Shown here: piece by piece, positions 18,511 to 30,289 of the stretch
Numbering within the stretch: position 1 is the stretch's first letter
How the letters are laid out: each line of letters opens with the position of its first letter
NCBI GenBank assembly: GCA_944989445.1
Contig: CALYLW010000313.1
Coordinates: forward strand, 1-64,000
Direction: 5' to 3'
Length of the DNA: 64,000 bases
Source of the DNA: Ampullaceana balthica
Taxonomy: Eukaryota; Mollusca; Gastropoda; Lymnaeidae
Position numbers and translations under genes: made by a program
Notes under the pieces: generated by a model
Told to the model about the DNA's origin: nothing
The model's database searches: none
The model's input: the letters and a program-made list of their open reading frames with translations, nothing else

Positions 18511-18745
18511 CTAGTCATCCGAGGGTTTTCTGTGCGTGCGCAGATGGCTGATTAGGCCGATCCTTGCACGAAAGGTTCGGGAACAGAAGGGACAGGGGGC
18601 GAGTGCGACATCTCTTGGAGGGTTGACAGCATGGGCCTTTCGGGCTTGCCTCTTCTTTTCTGCGGCGGTAATTCGGTAGCTACAGTAGGGGCTACAGTAG
18701 CAGACGCTGTATCTGGTACACAGCTGACGGACTTGAGCAACCAAT
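18511..18745 (-). pseudogene. 3' end of a non-LTR retrotransposon (LINE) ORF
   Basis: The last 70 or so codons end CPFCSRTFRARIGLISHLRT, HRKPSDD and stop. This C2H2-like knuckle is the usual end of the reverse transcriptase ORF in many invertebrate jockey/CR1-like LINEs. The coding frame upstream passes directly into the telomere-like array at 18748, so the copy is truncated at its 5' side and has no reverse transcriptase domain. Roughly 18350-18510 may be its 3' untranslated region. Confidence 0.75.
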
Positions 18746-18747
18746 GA

Positions 18748-19212
18748 TTTGTTGCTTACACTAACCCTAACATTAACCCCAAAACGAACCCTAAAACTAA
18801 CATTGACACTAACCCTAACATTAACCCCAAAACTAATCCTAACACTAACATTAACTTTAACCCTAACATTAACCCCAAAACTAACCCTAACACTAACCCT
18901 AACCCTAAAATTAAAACTAACACTAACCCTAACACTAACCTTAACACTAACCCTAACACTAACATTAACCCTAACACTAACCTTAACACTAACCCTAACT
19001 TTAACCCTAAAATTAACCCTAATACTAACCCTAACACTAACCTTAACACTAACCCTGACACTAACCCTAACATTAACCCCCAAACTAATCCTAACACTAA
19101 CCATAACTTTAACCCTAAAATTAACCCTAACACTAAACCTAACACTAACCCTAACACTAATCCTAACACTAACCCTAACTTTAACCCTAAAATTAACCCT
19201 AACACTAACGAC
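18748..19212. repeat. degenerate TTAGGG-like (telomere-type) array
   Basis: Plus strand reads accctaacactaaccctaac with aaccccaaaa and aactttaac variants, based on six-base steps. CCCTAA is the animal telomere motif, and here it alternates with CACTAA. Its position between a LINE fragment and a transposon makes it interstitial in this assembly. Confidence 0.9.
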
Positions 19213-19253
19213 GTCTTTGTGTTTCAGCCCCATCACAACTCAGGGAATATTTG

Positions 19254-19394
19254 CTATAGATACGACCCGCGGCGTAGCTCACGTCATAGACTTGCTCATA
19301 GACTTGCTCATAGACTTGTTCAAAGAACGGACACAAACAGCAGCAAGCGTCATTCGTCATGCTTATTTGCACACGTCTTGTGCTTGTCCTGGTG

Positions 19395-19397
<3 letters not shown>
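19254..19397 (+). repeat. dispersed repeat, second family, copy 1
   Basis: Contains tagatacgacccgcggcgta, then cgtcatgcttatttgcacac, cttgtgcttgtcctggtgaa. The same blocks occur inverted at 39690-40020. An internal stretch of about 150 bp in the other copy is replaced here by a short cttgctcatagac repeat. Class unknown. Confidence 0.65.
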
Positions 19398-19461
<64 letters not shown>

Positions 19462-19470
19462 ATATATATA
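19398..19470. repeat. (AT)n microsatellite
   Basis: Uninterrupted TA/AT dinucleotides with one phase break. It directly precedes the first copy of the 246-bp duplication. Confidence 0.97.
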
Positions 19471-19716
19471 TAGATATTGGTGTATTTTACAAGATGGTTG
19501 AAATGGTTCGTCCATGCACATCTCTCATGAACGTCATTCATAGAAATCATTTACGGCCTTCAGTAATGGCCATTTGTATTTCCAGACAGAAGCCGTAAAA
19601 TGCCTCATCTCTGCATGTTTTACTGTAAATGGGGGTTAGGTTATCTATTAAAAAGAGTGTGTGGGGGTGGCGTGGAGGTCTTTCTTGTCAAACTTTGAGG
19701 AGACTTTGGTGACGTT
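19471..19716 (+). repeat. 246-bp direct repeat, left copy
   Basis: Identical by eye to 27628-27873 (tagatattggtgtattttac ... ggagactttggtgacgtt). Both copies follow an (AT)n tract. The copies are 8,157 bp apart and bracket the Helitron. Confidence 0.95.
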
Positions 19717-19882
19717 TGTCAGGGTATGAGAATCACTGCGAAGGATTGTTGCGAATGATTGTTGTGAGATTGTTGTGAGCCAGTGTTGGAGTCGGGTCAA
19801 GGCGTTGTTTACGGGTATGAACTCCTATCACGGGAATAATGTCTAGTGATGTCTGAGTGAGCTTCTGGTCACACGGGATATT

Positions 19883-22078
19883 TCAGGGACATGCCAGAGG
19901 ATCTAATGAATTCAAAAATTCTGTTGGATAGTAAACAGCTTGGGCCGGATCTGTAACCGTATCAATAGATTTGTAGTTGTTTGAAATGCCTGGTAGAAAA
20001 TTTTGAATTTGAGAATTGATGCTGTTGACACTTGAATTCTTTGGAGCAAGAATGGCCCTTTCGCACAACCACTCAGGATTTTTAAACTGGTCTTGGATGT
20101 TTGGAAAAACGGCAAGTTTCAACTCTTCAAGTGACTTTGCTACAGTGCAAAAATTTGATGGGAAAGAAACTGTTCCTGATGCTGGGTCTACCTGCCACTT
20201 TCCATCGCCAAGTTGAAGCAATTGATGTGAGAAGTAGCCTGCTGCATTATCTCCATGTAAATGGACTCTCATGTTGGTGGTCAGAGTCATTTTCTTGACC
20301 TGTTTCCACAGAGTTGAAGCTTTGAGGAAGGCATTCAACTCATCGCTTGGTGTTGACCTTGGAATGACAGGCAAAGTTTGTCTAAAATCTCCAGCTAATA
20401 CCACAACTGTTCCTCCCATTAGTTTTGTGTTTCCTTTTAAATCCTGAAGAGTGTTGTTCAAGGCTTCAAGAGCTCGCTTGTGTGACATTGTACACTCATC
20501 CCAGACAATGAGAGAACACTGTTCTAGTACCTTGGCCTTTCCTGATCCTTTTGATATGTTGCAGGTTACATTCTCAGAATGGTTCATGTTCAAAGGTAAC
20601 TTGAAGGCAGAATGAGCTGTTCTACCCCCGGCAAGCAATGTTGATGCTATGCCAGAAGAAGCAACGGCTAGAGCAATACCTTTGTCTCGTCTGATTGTAG
20701 CCAAGAGCAAATTGATCACAAATGTTTTACCTGTACCTCCTGGAGCATCAAGGAATATGATTCCACCTTTTTTTGAGGTAACCAGTTCTAAGATGTGAAT
20801 GTAGGCAGCTCTTTGATCCTCAACTAAACGTGGTTGATTTTCTGAGACATAGGCCATCAATTCATTTGTGTTATAATTTTGTTCTCGTAGAATTTCACTA
20901 TTCTGAAGATTGTTTTCATTTCTTTGAGGCGTTGGTAACCCAAACTGGTCAAGGTTCCTTCCTGACATTGATACACACAAATCCTCCAACAACATAAGAC
21001 ACCTTTTGTAAATCTCATTAGAGAACTCAATTAGCAGTGTTTGATTCTCTCTCTTGGTTTGCAACATAATGTCCTCACTCAAATATGTTTTAAATGTATC
21101 CCAGAGAGCAAGTGGATTAGAAACAGAGCATGTTGTCAGCAAAATTGAAAACAGATGTCTCAAACGGGTAGGTGATTGAGATGTACACGCCTCCTCCATG
21201 GTCAAGACCCAATGGTGATCGTTTTCTAGTAGCCCTTGCATTTGGCAAGCTTCCCTAAATGTAGCACACACATGACCATCAACAGTTTTTAAGTCAGTGT
21301 AGGATGTTGGTCCTCTAACAACATGAAGTAGCATCCTCAAAAAGAAGCATTCTGCATTAGATGGGTGAACGGTGTACACACGTCCCAATGCATCTGAAGA
21401 TTTTATCCCTGGATGATATTCAACATCTGCTCCTTGTTTTCGGCGTTTAAATAATTTTTGAGAAGCATTCCAAGTATAGTACCTTGGAACAACACAATAG
21501 AGAATGGTTTTTGCAAAGTCGTCTTGTTGGCACAGTTGAAAAAAAGCTGTCAAAGTTGTTCTTGGTGGCTCCAGAATTTGATGATATATATTTTCTTGGT
21601 TGAAGTATACTCTTTGCCCATTTTCAAGATGAACACTCAAGTGAACAACTGTTGGATACCGTTCATGAATTTGGAAATTCAAAATTCTCCAGACTGCTTC
21701 ATTACTGCTGATGTAACGACCCATTAGAAATTTTTGCACCTCATCTGGATTCTCTTGGTTTCCTTCAAGACCAAAAACGGCCTGGTCACTTCCTTTATTG
21801 ACGTACTTGCAGATGTATTTGATGGCCTTGACAGATTGGCAAGATTCGACATTTATGTGAGCTTGAAACATTTTTGTCAAAATTGGAGTGTAGGGAACCA
21901 CCCATCTGTTGTCCATTTCTATTTCTTGATATGTTGAACCAACCTTCATTTTGATTTTTGCAGTAAAACCACCATCTCCTGGTTTACGGCGTCTGTACAC
22001 AGGATAGCCATCTTCACCAGTTTTAGTTTCTTGTATCAAATTCCTTGGATATTTTTTTGAGCATTTCCCATCAACCAT
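19883..22078 (-). pseudogene. Helitron helicase half (PIF1-like), C-terminally truncated
   Basis: 731 codons. The Rep tyrosines are here: KYICKYVNKG, Y88 and Y92. PIF1-type helicase motifs follow: LVEDQRAAY (418-426), Walker A GGTGKT (447-452), GIASTLLAGGRTAHS, Walker B VWDEC (D527, E528), GDFRQTLPVIPR (563-574) and TNMR (601-604). The frame ends at PTEFLNSLDPLACP. Family members continue with SGMPPH and about 150-200 residues with the last two helicase motifs. A one-base loss after the DP codons would bring SGM into frame, but a stop follows a few codons later, so both a frameshift and a truncation are likely. The start overlaps the Rep frame, which is a frameshift and not a separate gene. 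Not active as it stands. Confidence 0.93.
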
Positions 22079-24299
22079 GCAAGCAGAGTTTCTGTTTCAA
22101 GTTTCCACAGGGTCCATGCAGCATATTTTTCACAACAATTTCAAACAAAAAATTATCTTGTGTAGAGTTTGGTATTTCTGCTGAGATTACATTGTCAATT
22201 TGATTAGGTCGTAATTTTTTCATCAGCCAGATTAGGATGTGTGCATGGGGTAAGCCTCTCTTCTGCCATTCAATTGAGTACATCCAGCATCTCGTTTCAC
22301 CATAGACATGACTTTTTGTAATGACTCCCATTAATTTTGATAGTTTTCGTTTGAAGACTCTAGCAACCAAATCATGTCGATCCACTGCTGATTGGCCAGG
22401 TAAAAGATGAGCCTGAATTTCTTGCCATAGTGGATTGCATGTAAAGGTGATAAACAAATCTGGCCTTCCATAATTTCTGACATAAGTCATAGCATCTTGA
22501 GTGTACTCATGCATGTGTCTTGGACTTCCTGTAAATGTTGCTGGCAAGATAACCATTTTCCCCAGATCATTTGGATTGGCATCATTTGCAATGGCATCTC
22601 TGAGGTGAATGTAGTCTTCAACTCTCAGCTTCTTTTGATTTAGACGGATGTAGAGCAAGCGTTCACTTTCAATTTTCGCGTACATATCTACGATGAATTG
22701 ATGGAACAGCTGTCTAAATTTCAAGAGATGGTTATCTTCACCACTGCGAATCATGATTCGATATGCATAAAAGTCCATTGCTGTAACCTTTTTACCCAAA
22801 ACATTGTTTCCCGTGTCTGGGTTTGTCTGAGGAATGCCAAAGGAGTACCCATCTTCACCTTGCCAAAACATTAGGGGATATTGCAGAGCATCATAAGAGC
22901 GATGAGTTTCTGCAACTCTTTGGAGAAGGTTGTTTCGCTTTTGAAGGACAATGTCACGTCTGTCAAATTCATTTCCTACCATGACAATGGCCACTTCATC
23001 AAATGTTGGTACATTGAACCGCCTTTGGTGTTCATGTCTTGGTGCTTTGTCAGCTCGTATCACAACTTTGTATTCATCAGTTGGCATTCTTTCTAGAGCT
23101 GTCTTGAAAATTTGAAGGTAGGCATTGTTTGCATGTAGGAGTTCTTGCAACTCCAAAACAACATTTTGTTGCAAGTCTGGAAAGTTTGCACATCTTTGTT
23201 GGACTTCTCTAGCTTGGTCTCCCATGAAATAGATCTGCAGAAACTGTGGTTCGCCTTCAGCTGGCAGCAGAGATCCAGCCCTGTGATAAATTTGGCCTTG
23301 AACTTTAAATGTTGGCATGAATCCTTGTTCACGAATTTCTTTGCTGGCACCAAAAGATGTCATTTGAAAGCATGAGTTGTATTTTCTGATGTTGGCTAGG
23401 AAGCGTTTAGACGTTTGAGATACACCTTGAAGCAAATGATCAAGTGGCTCAGGTGGATGTTGCAGAGTCTCTAGTTTAACTTTGCCATTTGAACAGCACA
23501 TTCCAGGGTGCTCATCTTTCCATTTAAATGCACTGCAATGCTTGCAGATCAAGTTCATCTCACCAATGTTGACCTTTTCATGTTGATGGTATGGAATATC
23601 TGGGTCATATTGATGAGCAGCACCTTTTAGGTCTTGCTGCATTTCATTTCTTCTTCTGTTTAAATTTCCATTTCTCTGGTCTGCAAGTCTTATTTGGGTT
23701 TGTTTTTTTGTTTCATTTGCTCTTCTCATTGAAGATCTGACTCTTTTTTCATCAAGTCTTGCCTGTGTTTGTTTATTGGTTTCATTAGCTCTTCTGATTG
23801 AAACTCTTTCTCTCTCATCATCAAGTCTTGCCTGTGTTTGTTCACTGGTTTCATTAGCTCTTCTGATTGAAACTCTTTCTCTCTCATCATCAAGTCTTGC
23901 CTGTGTTTGTTCACTGGTTTCATTAGCTCTTCTGATTGAAACTCCTTCTCTCTCATCATCAAGTCTTGCCTGTGTTTGTTCACTGGTTTCATTAGCTCTT
24001 CTGATTGAAACTCTTTCTCTCTTATCATCAAGTCTTGTCTGTGTTTGTTCACTGGTTTCATTAGCTCTTCTTATGGAACCTCTTTCTCTCTCATCATCAA
24101 GTCTTGCCTGTGTTTGTTCACTGGTTTCATTAGCTCTTCTGATTGAAACTCTTTCTCTCTCAACAGCAAGTCTTGCCTGTGTTTGTTCATTCGTTTCATT
24201 TTCTCTATGTAAGGCTTGCTTCTTTGCCGTTTTAGAAACACGACCTAATTGAGTTTTTCTTTTTGGGGGCATGATTTCTCTGAAGAAAGATTGGAACAT
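22071..24299 (-). pseudogene. Helitron Rep half (HUH endonuclease) with repeated N-terminus
   Basis: 742 codons. The likely true start is MPPKRK at codon 10. Basic and repetitive N-terminus (about residues 30-210). Zinc-finger-like CKHC and CC cluster (ICKHCSAFKW ... MCCSNGKVKL). Rep motif 1 FITFTCNPLWQEI. HUH motif GLPHAHILIW, with histidines at 685 and 687, which coordinate the metal for strand nicking. The frame then ends GPCGNLKQKLCLHG. One surplus base near 22105 shifts it out of the helicase frame, since the other frame reads SACMVDGKC as in intact family members. In intact Helitrons both halves are one protein of about 1,400-1,500 residues that nicks, unwinds and transfers the element as single-stranded DNA. 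Confidence 0.93.
23740..24200 (-). repeat. 69-bp coding tandem repeat in Helitron Rep
   Basis: Seven to eight in-frame copies of a 23-residue unit such as RANETSEQTQARLDDERERV. The charged heptad-like pattern suggests a coiled coil or helical basic region. 69 bp keeps the frame, and changes between copies are few (DDE/DEK/VER). Confidence 0.93.
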
Positions 24300-25137
24300 A
24301 ATAGCTTATATATTGTTTTAGTGTACAACTGCTTTTAAGTATTTCCCTTTGTTAAAACTTTCTTCTTAAATACCATACTGAAGGTTCCCCCCCCCCTTTT
24401 AGCATCAATAAACTTATAAGTAACTTAGATAAATAAGTAACTTATAAGTAAATTATTAAATTAGTTTAAATTTTGCTACCCCATGACTATTTGTTTAATT
24501 CGGACACATCAATTGTGTTTAGACATTTGTAAAACAGGTGAAGTGTTAATTTAAGTTTTGGATATATAATTTGTTTAGTGATATTTTGTATTGATTATAA
24601 GATCCAAAAAAAAATATTCAGAAGAGATTTATTTAATTTAACCTTCACAAGATCAATAAATATATGTATTTAATTCATCCTTCTTAACATCAATGAACAG
24701 ATGAATTTAATTTATTCTATTAGCACCACTAAATGGCTGAAAGGTATTAGATAAGCTAATATATAAACTTGTTTACTACTTCAAGTTTGGTTAGGTAGGG
24801 TTAGTTATAGTAAAATCTTAAAAAACACATTCTAAAGAGATTAATTTCATTTGTTCTTCTTAAGAATGTCAAGTTCTAATGATTTTTATGACTCACAAGG
24901 CTTCAACTCAATAAGTAAAAACACCATCAGAAGAATCAATATTTTAATTGAACAAAGAAATCCTTCAAGGCAAAATAATAACAACACTGTGCGTGCTCTC
25001 CGCTACAAAATCGTCCCTCTAGCATATCTCTCTATTGACGTCATCCCACACCAAACTACGTCACACCAAGCATGTGTCAAAATAGTGCGCACTGTGCAAC
25101 AGTCAAACATTGACATTCCCAAAGCGGGAAAACCCCA
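24300..25137. other. AT-rich sequence upstream of Helitron Rep
   Basis: Very AT-rich with a C-run at 24390. A plus-strand frame from 24866 (MSSSNDFYDSQGFNSISKN...) runs into the neighbouring transposon terminus. I do not recognise it and cannot say whether its first 80 codons were ever coding. It may be the Rep promoter region. Confidence 0.4.
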
Positions 25138-25280
25138 TCTAATATATAAAGATGAAAGTTTGTTTGTTTGTTTCTTTTGTTTGTTTTGTTACTCATAGAA
25201 TGCCACACCGTTGGACCTAGGTGCTGAAATTTTGCATGGGACCCTCATTTGACCCGGGACAGGTCATAGGCTATGTAGTT
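25138..25280 (+). mobile_element. Helitron-type 5' terminus, facing right
   Basis: Begins A|TCTAATATATAAAGATG, then gaaagtttgtttgtttg, ccacaccgttggacc, tgctgaaattttgcatggga and ggtcataggctatg. This is the same terminus as at 27343-27523 in inverted orientation, about 80% alike. Either it marks a second element nested in the first, or the pair are long inverted ends of a 2.4-kb element spanning 25138-27523. Confidence 0.65.
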
Positions 25281-25559
25281 TTTTTCTTATATAAAAAACT
25301 GACTCATCACTAATTGAATTCTCCAACTTCGCGTGTAGGTAGAAGCATGAAACTTTGGGAAGTTGTTGAGTAGCCTCTCACGACGATCATTTGCGTAAAA
25401 AAGTTGCAATTCAGTCATGGGGGCCGGGGGCACAAAGACGTTTTTTTCATTATATGGGCTATATGAAAATTGATATTTAAATATTTTTTTTGCTCGTTAC
25501 CACCACGGAAGTGTACTTAACAACCACCCAGAGTTTTATGCTTCTAACTACACGGAATT

Positions 25560-25770
25560 AGTGATCTTTAGGTTCACTTGTGTTAAGTTTAATGACTTTC
25601 TTAATAAGTTCGTTAGCTAAAGTTTAAATAGTTAATTTGTTTAGCTTATGTAAACATAAAATTATGTAAACATGAAATGACAACATAGGTCCTAGGCCTT
25701 TATATGCATGTCAAGATCATTGATTCTTATTTTTAATAAGTAAGTTTATAGTAATGAGCAAGTTTTATTA
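25560..25770 (+). repeat. diverged direct repeat, left copy
   Basis: Blocks aggttcacttgtgttaagtt, aggcctttatatgcatgt and aatgagcaagt recur in the same order at 26645-26850, about 1.08 kb to the right. The sequence is AT-rich with no coding signal. Confidence 0.6.
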
Positions 25771-26644
25771 TGTTGTTGAAAATATTCAAATAGTTATTTG
25801 TTAAGTATGTATGTGTATGCAACGATTTACTTTCTTCTTATTTTTTTGTATTTCTCTTGATTAACTTCATTTAGTGCCCTCCCCTTTTCTATACTAATAA
25901 AAGCCTAAGCCCCCTCTCACTAATGGTCCAACTTCCCATTTGACTAAAAGTCTGTAAAATTTACGAATCATACTAAAAACAATTAAGCACGACTCAACTC
26001 TGAACTAAAAGTAATGAGTAAAAATCGCCCTTTATCTAATTTCCAGAAACAAAAACAGGAATTTTTTTTTACAAAATATAATGTCTTATCTCAAAACGGG
26101 AATCAAAAAAGAATTGTATCCCTTGGTGAAACAGCAACATATAAGATTTTGGAATCCATCGCTAAATGGACCGTTTTGTAGAAAGGGACAAAAGTGAACA
26201 AATTATAGTCAATTTTTAGTCAATTAAAGTTAATTTAAAGGCGGGCGCTTAAAATGAAGTCTTATAATGCAGTACTGCTCCAAAAATAAATTGTATACTT
26301 TTTGATAGTCTTTATTTATTAGTGTTTTAATATGGAAATGATATATAATGCTTTTTTTTATATTTGTCTCTATGTTATACGATTTAAATTTACGGCTTTT
26401 ATGTAATAGGTATAATTTTAAAAAAGAATTCAAGTATGTTTTGGACCATGTTTCCCGATGGGACATCATAGTTTGTAAATTATATTTCAAACAACAGATT
26501 TAGTTTCTGCAAAATAAATAAATTATTTACGAAATAGGAAAAAAAGATGCTATGTTTGACTAAACATCTATTTTTAAAATGGCTTTTGTTATTCCGCAAC
26601 AGCGTAATGACCATGGCATATTCAATTCGCCGCCCAACTTAATT

Positions 26645-26850
26645 AATTGCTTATAGGTTCACTTGTATTGAGTTTAATATGCTTATGTTTATAAGTCCGG
26701 TAGAAAGGTTTAAATTGTAAATTTATAGAGCGTATGTAATAAAAAAAACACAGCATTGGTCGTAGGCTTTTATATGCATGTAATATTCCTTGATGATTTA
26801 CGTTAATAATTAAATTTAAGGGATTGAGCAAGTAAAATAAGCAAGAAAAA
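26645..26850 (+). repeat. diverged direct repeat, right copy
   Basis: Partner of 25560-25770 (aggttcacttgtattgagtt, aggcttttatatgcatgt, gattgagcaagt). The two copies differ at roughly a quarter of positions, so the duplication is old. Confidence 0.6.
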
Positions 26851-27342
26851 TTAATATAGAACACGCATCAAATTTTAAGAAAAACAAACGTATAGTTCCT
26901 CTAAATTACGATTAAGCTTTTTTGACTTGGGCAATTTCTTTTATTTTTTTAAATTAAAATTTGAGTCATTAGAAACAACATAATAAAACTCTTAATTTAA
27001 AAATAAATACCATACATCGTGTGACAAATGTAATGAAATAGTGTTAACAGATCTATAATATCAAGAAAGTATTTGTATAAAAGGCCACTGTTTTGTACCG
27101 CAAGGCCAAAACAAATATGAATGTTATTATAATAAAATTACACTGCTCACTTTTAGATGCGTACACGAAAAGGTGCGCACCGTAATTTGACAATAAAAGA
27201 TTTTTGAAAGCGCACAGCTAAAAATAAAGTATTGTAAAAAATAACGCACCAAAATGAACTCGTTTTGAATGCCCGCATGAAGCTGTTCAATATCGAAATG
27301 AGAATTTATTTTGTCTTTATTTGGCTCTACATTTTCTGATTA

Positions 27343-27873
<531 letters not shown>

Positions 27874-27890
27874 GGTGGTATTAAATTATC

Positions 27891-28181
27891 TCACAAGGAA
27901 AATCTGAGACTGCTTGTGACAATGGTCTGATTCTCATGCCCCTTGCCATTAATTTCTTTAACCAGTTCACTAGTGAGGATGGTCTTATTCTCCTCACAAG
28001 CCATCAATTGTTTAGCAAGTTCACTAGTGAGGATGGTCTTATTCTCCTCACAAGCCATTAATTGTTTAGCAAGTTCACTAGTGAGGATGGTCTTATTCTC
28101 CTCACAAGCCATCAATTGTTTAGTCAGTTCACTAGTGAGGTTGTTAAGAAGAGTATGGCTGTTTGAAATGGCACAACCCAC
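27891..28181 (-). repeat. 54-bp in-frame tandem repeat with an open frame
   Basis: Three to four copies of a 54-bp unit give, on the minus strand, an 18-residue repeat ELAKQLMACEENKTILTS in a 96-codon frame starting MGCAISNSHTLLNNLTS. The pattern is helical and coiled-coil-like. It could be a fragment of a coding exon that acquired repeats. There is no recognisable domain, no clear splice sites and no neighbour to support it, so I do not call a gene. Confidence 0.5.
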
Positions 28182-28199
28182 AGCAGTTAAAATGTACTT

Positions 28200-30285
28200 T
28201 GTAAATTATATCTGTGATTAGGGTTAAGCTTACAGGGTTAGGGTCATGCACCCTGTTGGGTTAGGGCGTTGGGGCGCTTACAACACAAAATAACACCAAG
28301 GAGGGCGGTAAAGTTGCATGTTGGGTGAATTACAACTGGTGGAGGCGCACGTACAAACATCTCCTGACGTAGACAAATTAAGATCAGCCTGACCTCACCC
28401 CTGACACCCAAATGCGTAGCCCCCCCCTCCCCACTCCGTGACCCCCCGCCACCACACGAGGGTTTCATTAGAGGCTGGCGCCCACCAGGACAATGTCATT
28501 ACACCCCGGAGGCATGTCTCCCTACCTGTGCAGGTACACGGATTGAGTTACATCTAGTGACAGGTGTTGTTACTTCTAGTCGGCCCGGGGCACCCACTAT
28601 GTGCAGCACGTGAAACTAGCCGAGACAGCAAGTAAATACGACTGCACACAATTTGTAGACAAGGCATCAGCTCTACCTCAGTAACATACATTTCTTTTCA
28701 GTTATCACAAAGACTGCAAAGAGTGCGGCAGATTCATCTATCTATAAACTAAGGTTAAATAAAAAAAATAAAAAATAAAAACAATTTTAAAAAAAACCAA
28801 AAAAAAACCCACACCTTTGGAAAAATAAATTAATTTAAAAAGAAATGCTGTCATGAAAAGTTCTCAACCCGTGTATAGGAGACTATATGTTAAGCTTAGT
28901 TACTTAAACCATGTTCACAAGAGAAGAATGCATTGTAAGTTTAGTTACTTAAACGCATGTAAGCTCACTTACTTAAACGCATGCAAGCTCGCTTACTTAA
29001 ACCACGTTCACAAGAGAAGACTGCAAGTGAATGGCACTTTATTAAGAAACTATTTAATATATGACAGCATAGTTCTTTAAAAGGCTTTTCGAGTCAACAT
29101 TGGCCATAAGACATTTGGCCAACCTCTGTGTATTATTCCTAGCATGCCAAGTTAAAACTTAATGTGTGTTGTCAGTTTCATCCTTCCCAGAACATTGCCC
29201 TTAGTCTTTATAACGAGAGCATCATCTACATTTGATTTAATTTTGTAGAAGTTTAAAGTAAGGAATATCAGTTAAGTGAATCGACAACATTAGAATGCGT
29301 CTATGAATTCTGAGAATATGGCCTTAAAATAACGATACTATTTATTAAAATGAGGAAAACATGGTCTTAAAATAACGAGGAATAGGTCTTAAAATATTGA
29401 GGATATGGTCGTAAGATAAGAAGATTGTGGTCTTAAAATATCACTAAAATATGGGATATAAGAATATCATTGGCAACTGACGGCTATTTTTCCTGGCAGG
29501 TTTGGAAGGTATGTGAGCAGTGTTTTCAACGTGCTTAACCGAACGTTGCTAAGGACGCCAAGCCAGGCTATTTATGCTCCAAGTAAAAGAAATATTTGAT
29601 AACAGCACGGAATTTCTCCACGCTCGACGAAGACAGGATTTATTATAGACAACAAATCACCATTATCTGACAAATGGGAGTGCTCTCCCCTGCTGATAAG
29701 CATTACCGCCCCCCTCCCCCGCTGCCCTTGTTTCGATACAAAGATACAAATTGGGTTAGGGTGGCTGTCCTTTAGATTCAAGAGATACATTTTAATTTGT
29801 TCTCCACCACGCGTATAGATTCCCTCCGCACAGTCTGTCGTTTGGCCCATTCTTAGGTATGGAACGGATGAGTGTGATGAACCATGTCTACTTGTGTATA
29901 CTGGAGTACGTCAGCTCCCAAGAGTGTATGCCGGACTGTGCGTATGCCAAGTCCACTACTGTACAGCGTTCAGAGCCGAGACCAGATATTCTTAGAGCAG
30001 ACAATGAGGTGAATCCAGGTACACAGAATGTGGCTCACTCACCGGCATCTCTCGTCTCAAAGGGAAACCCCCCAAACGTGAGCGTGTGAAAATGAAGATA
30101 TTTACAAAATCTTTGCATTGCAATGGTTCCATGGGAGGTAAAGTGCACATACCTGAGGAGCAGAGGGGTGGGAAGGGGTGTAGGGGCGGGCATACATTTC
30201 ATGAGTGGGGTGGTGAGTGGTCGGTCGGGCGTTCTTAGATTGGTATGATATTTAGTCACCGCAGCTAGATGGCGACTGAATGGGA
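28200..30285. other. 2.1 kb without a recognised gene
   Basis: Contains short degenerate direct repeats at 28885-29010 (gttacttaaac, aagctcgcttac) and 29310-29450 (ggtcttaaaata). Some C-rich tracts occur near 28420 and 29710. No exon, RNA gene or transposon end was recognised. Confidence 0.6.
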
Positions 30286-30289
30286 ATTA

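Noticed and set aside
24851..25198. 115-codon plus-strand frame as a gene
   Set aside because: Its C-terminal third is the Helitron terminus. The N-terminal part has no recognisable domain and no promoter or splice evidence.
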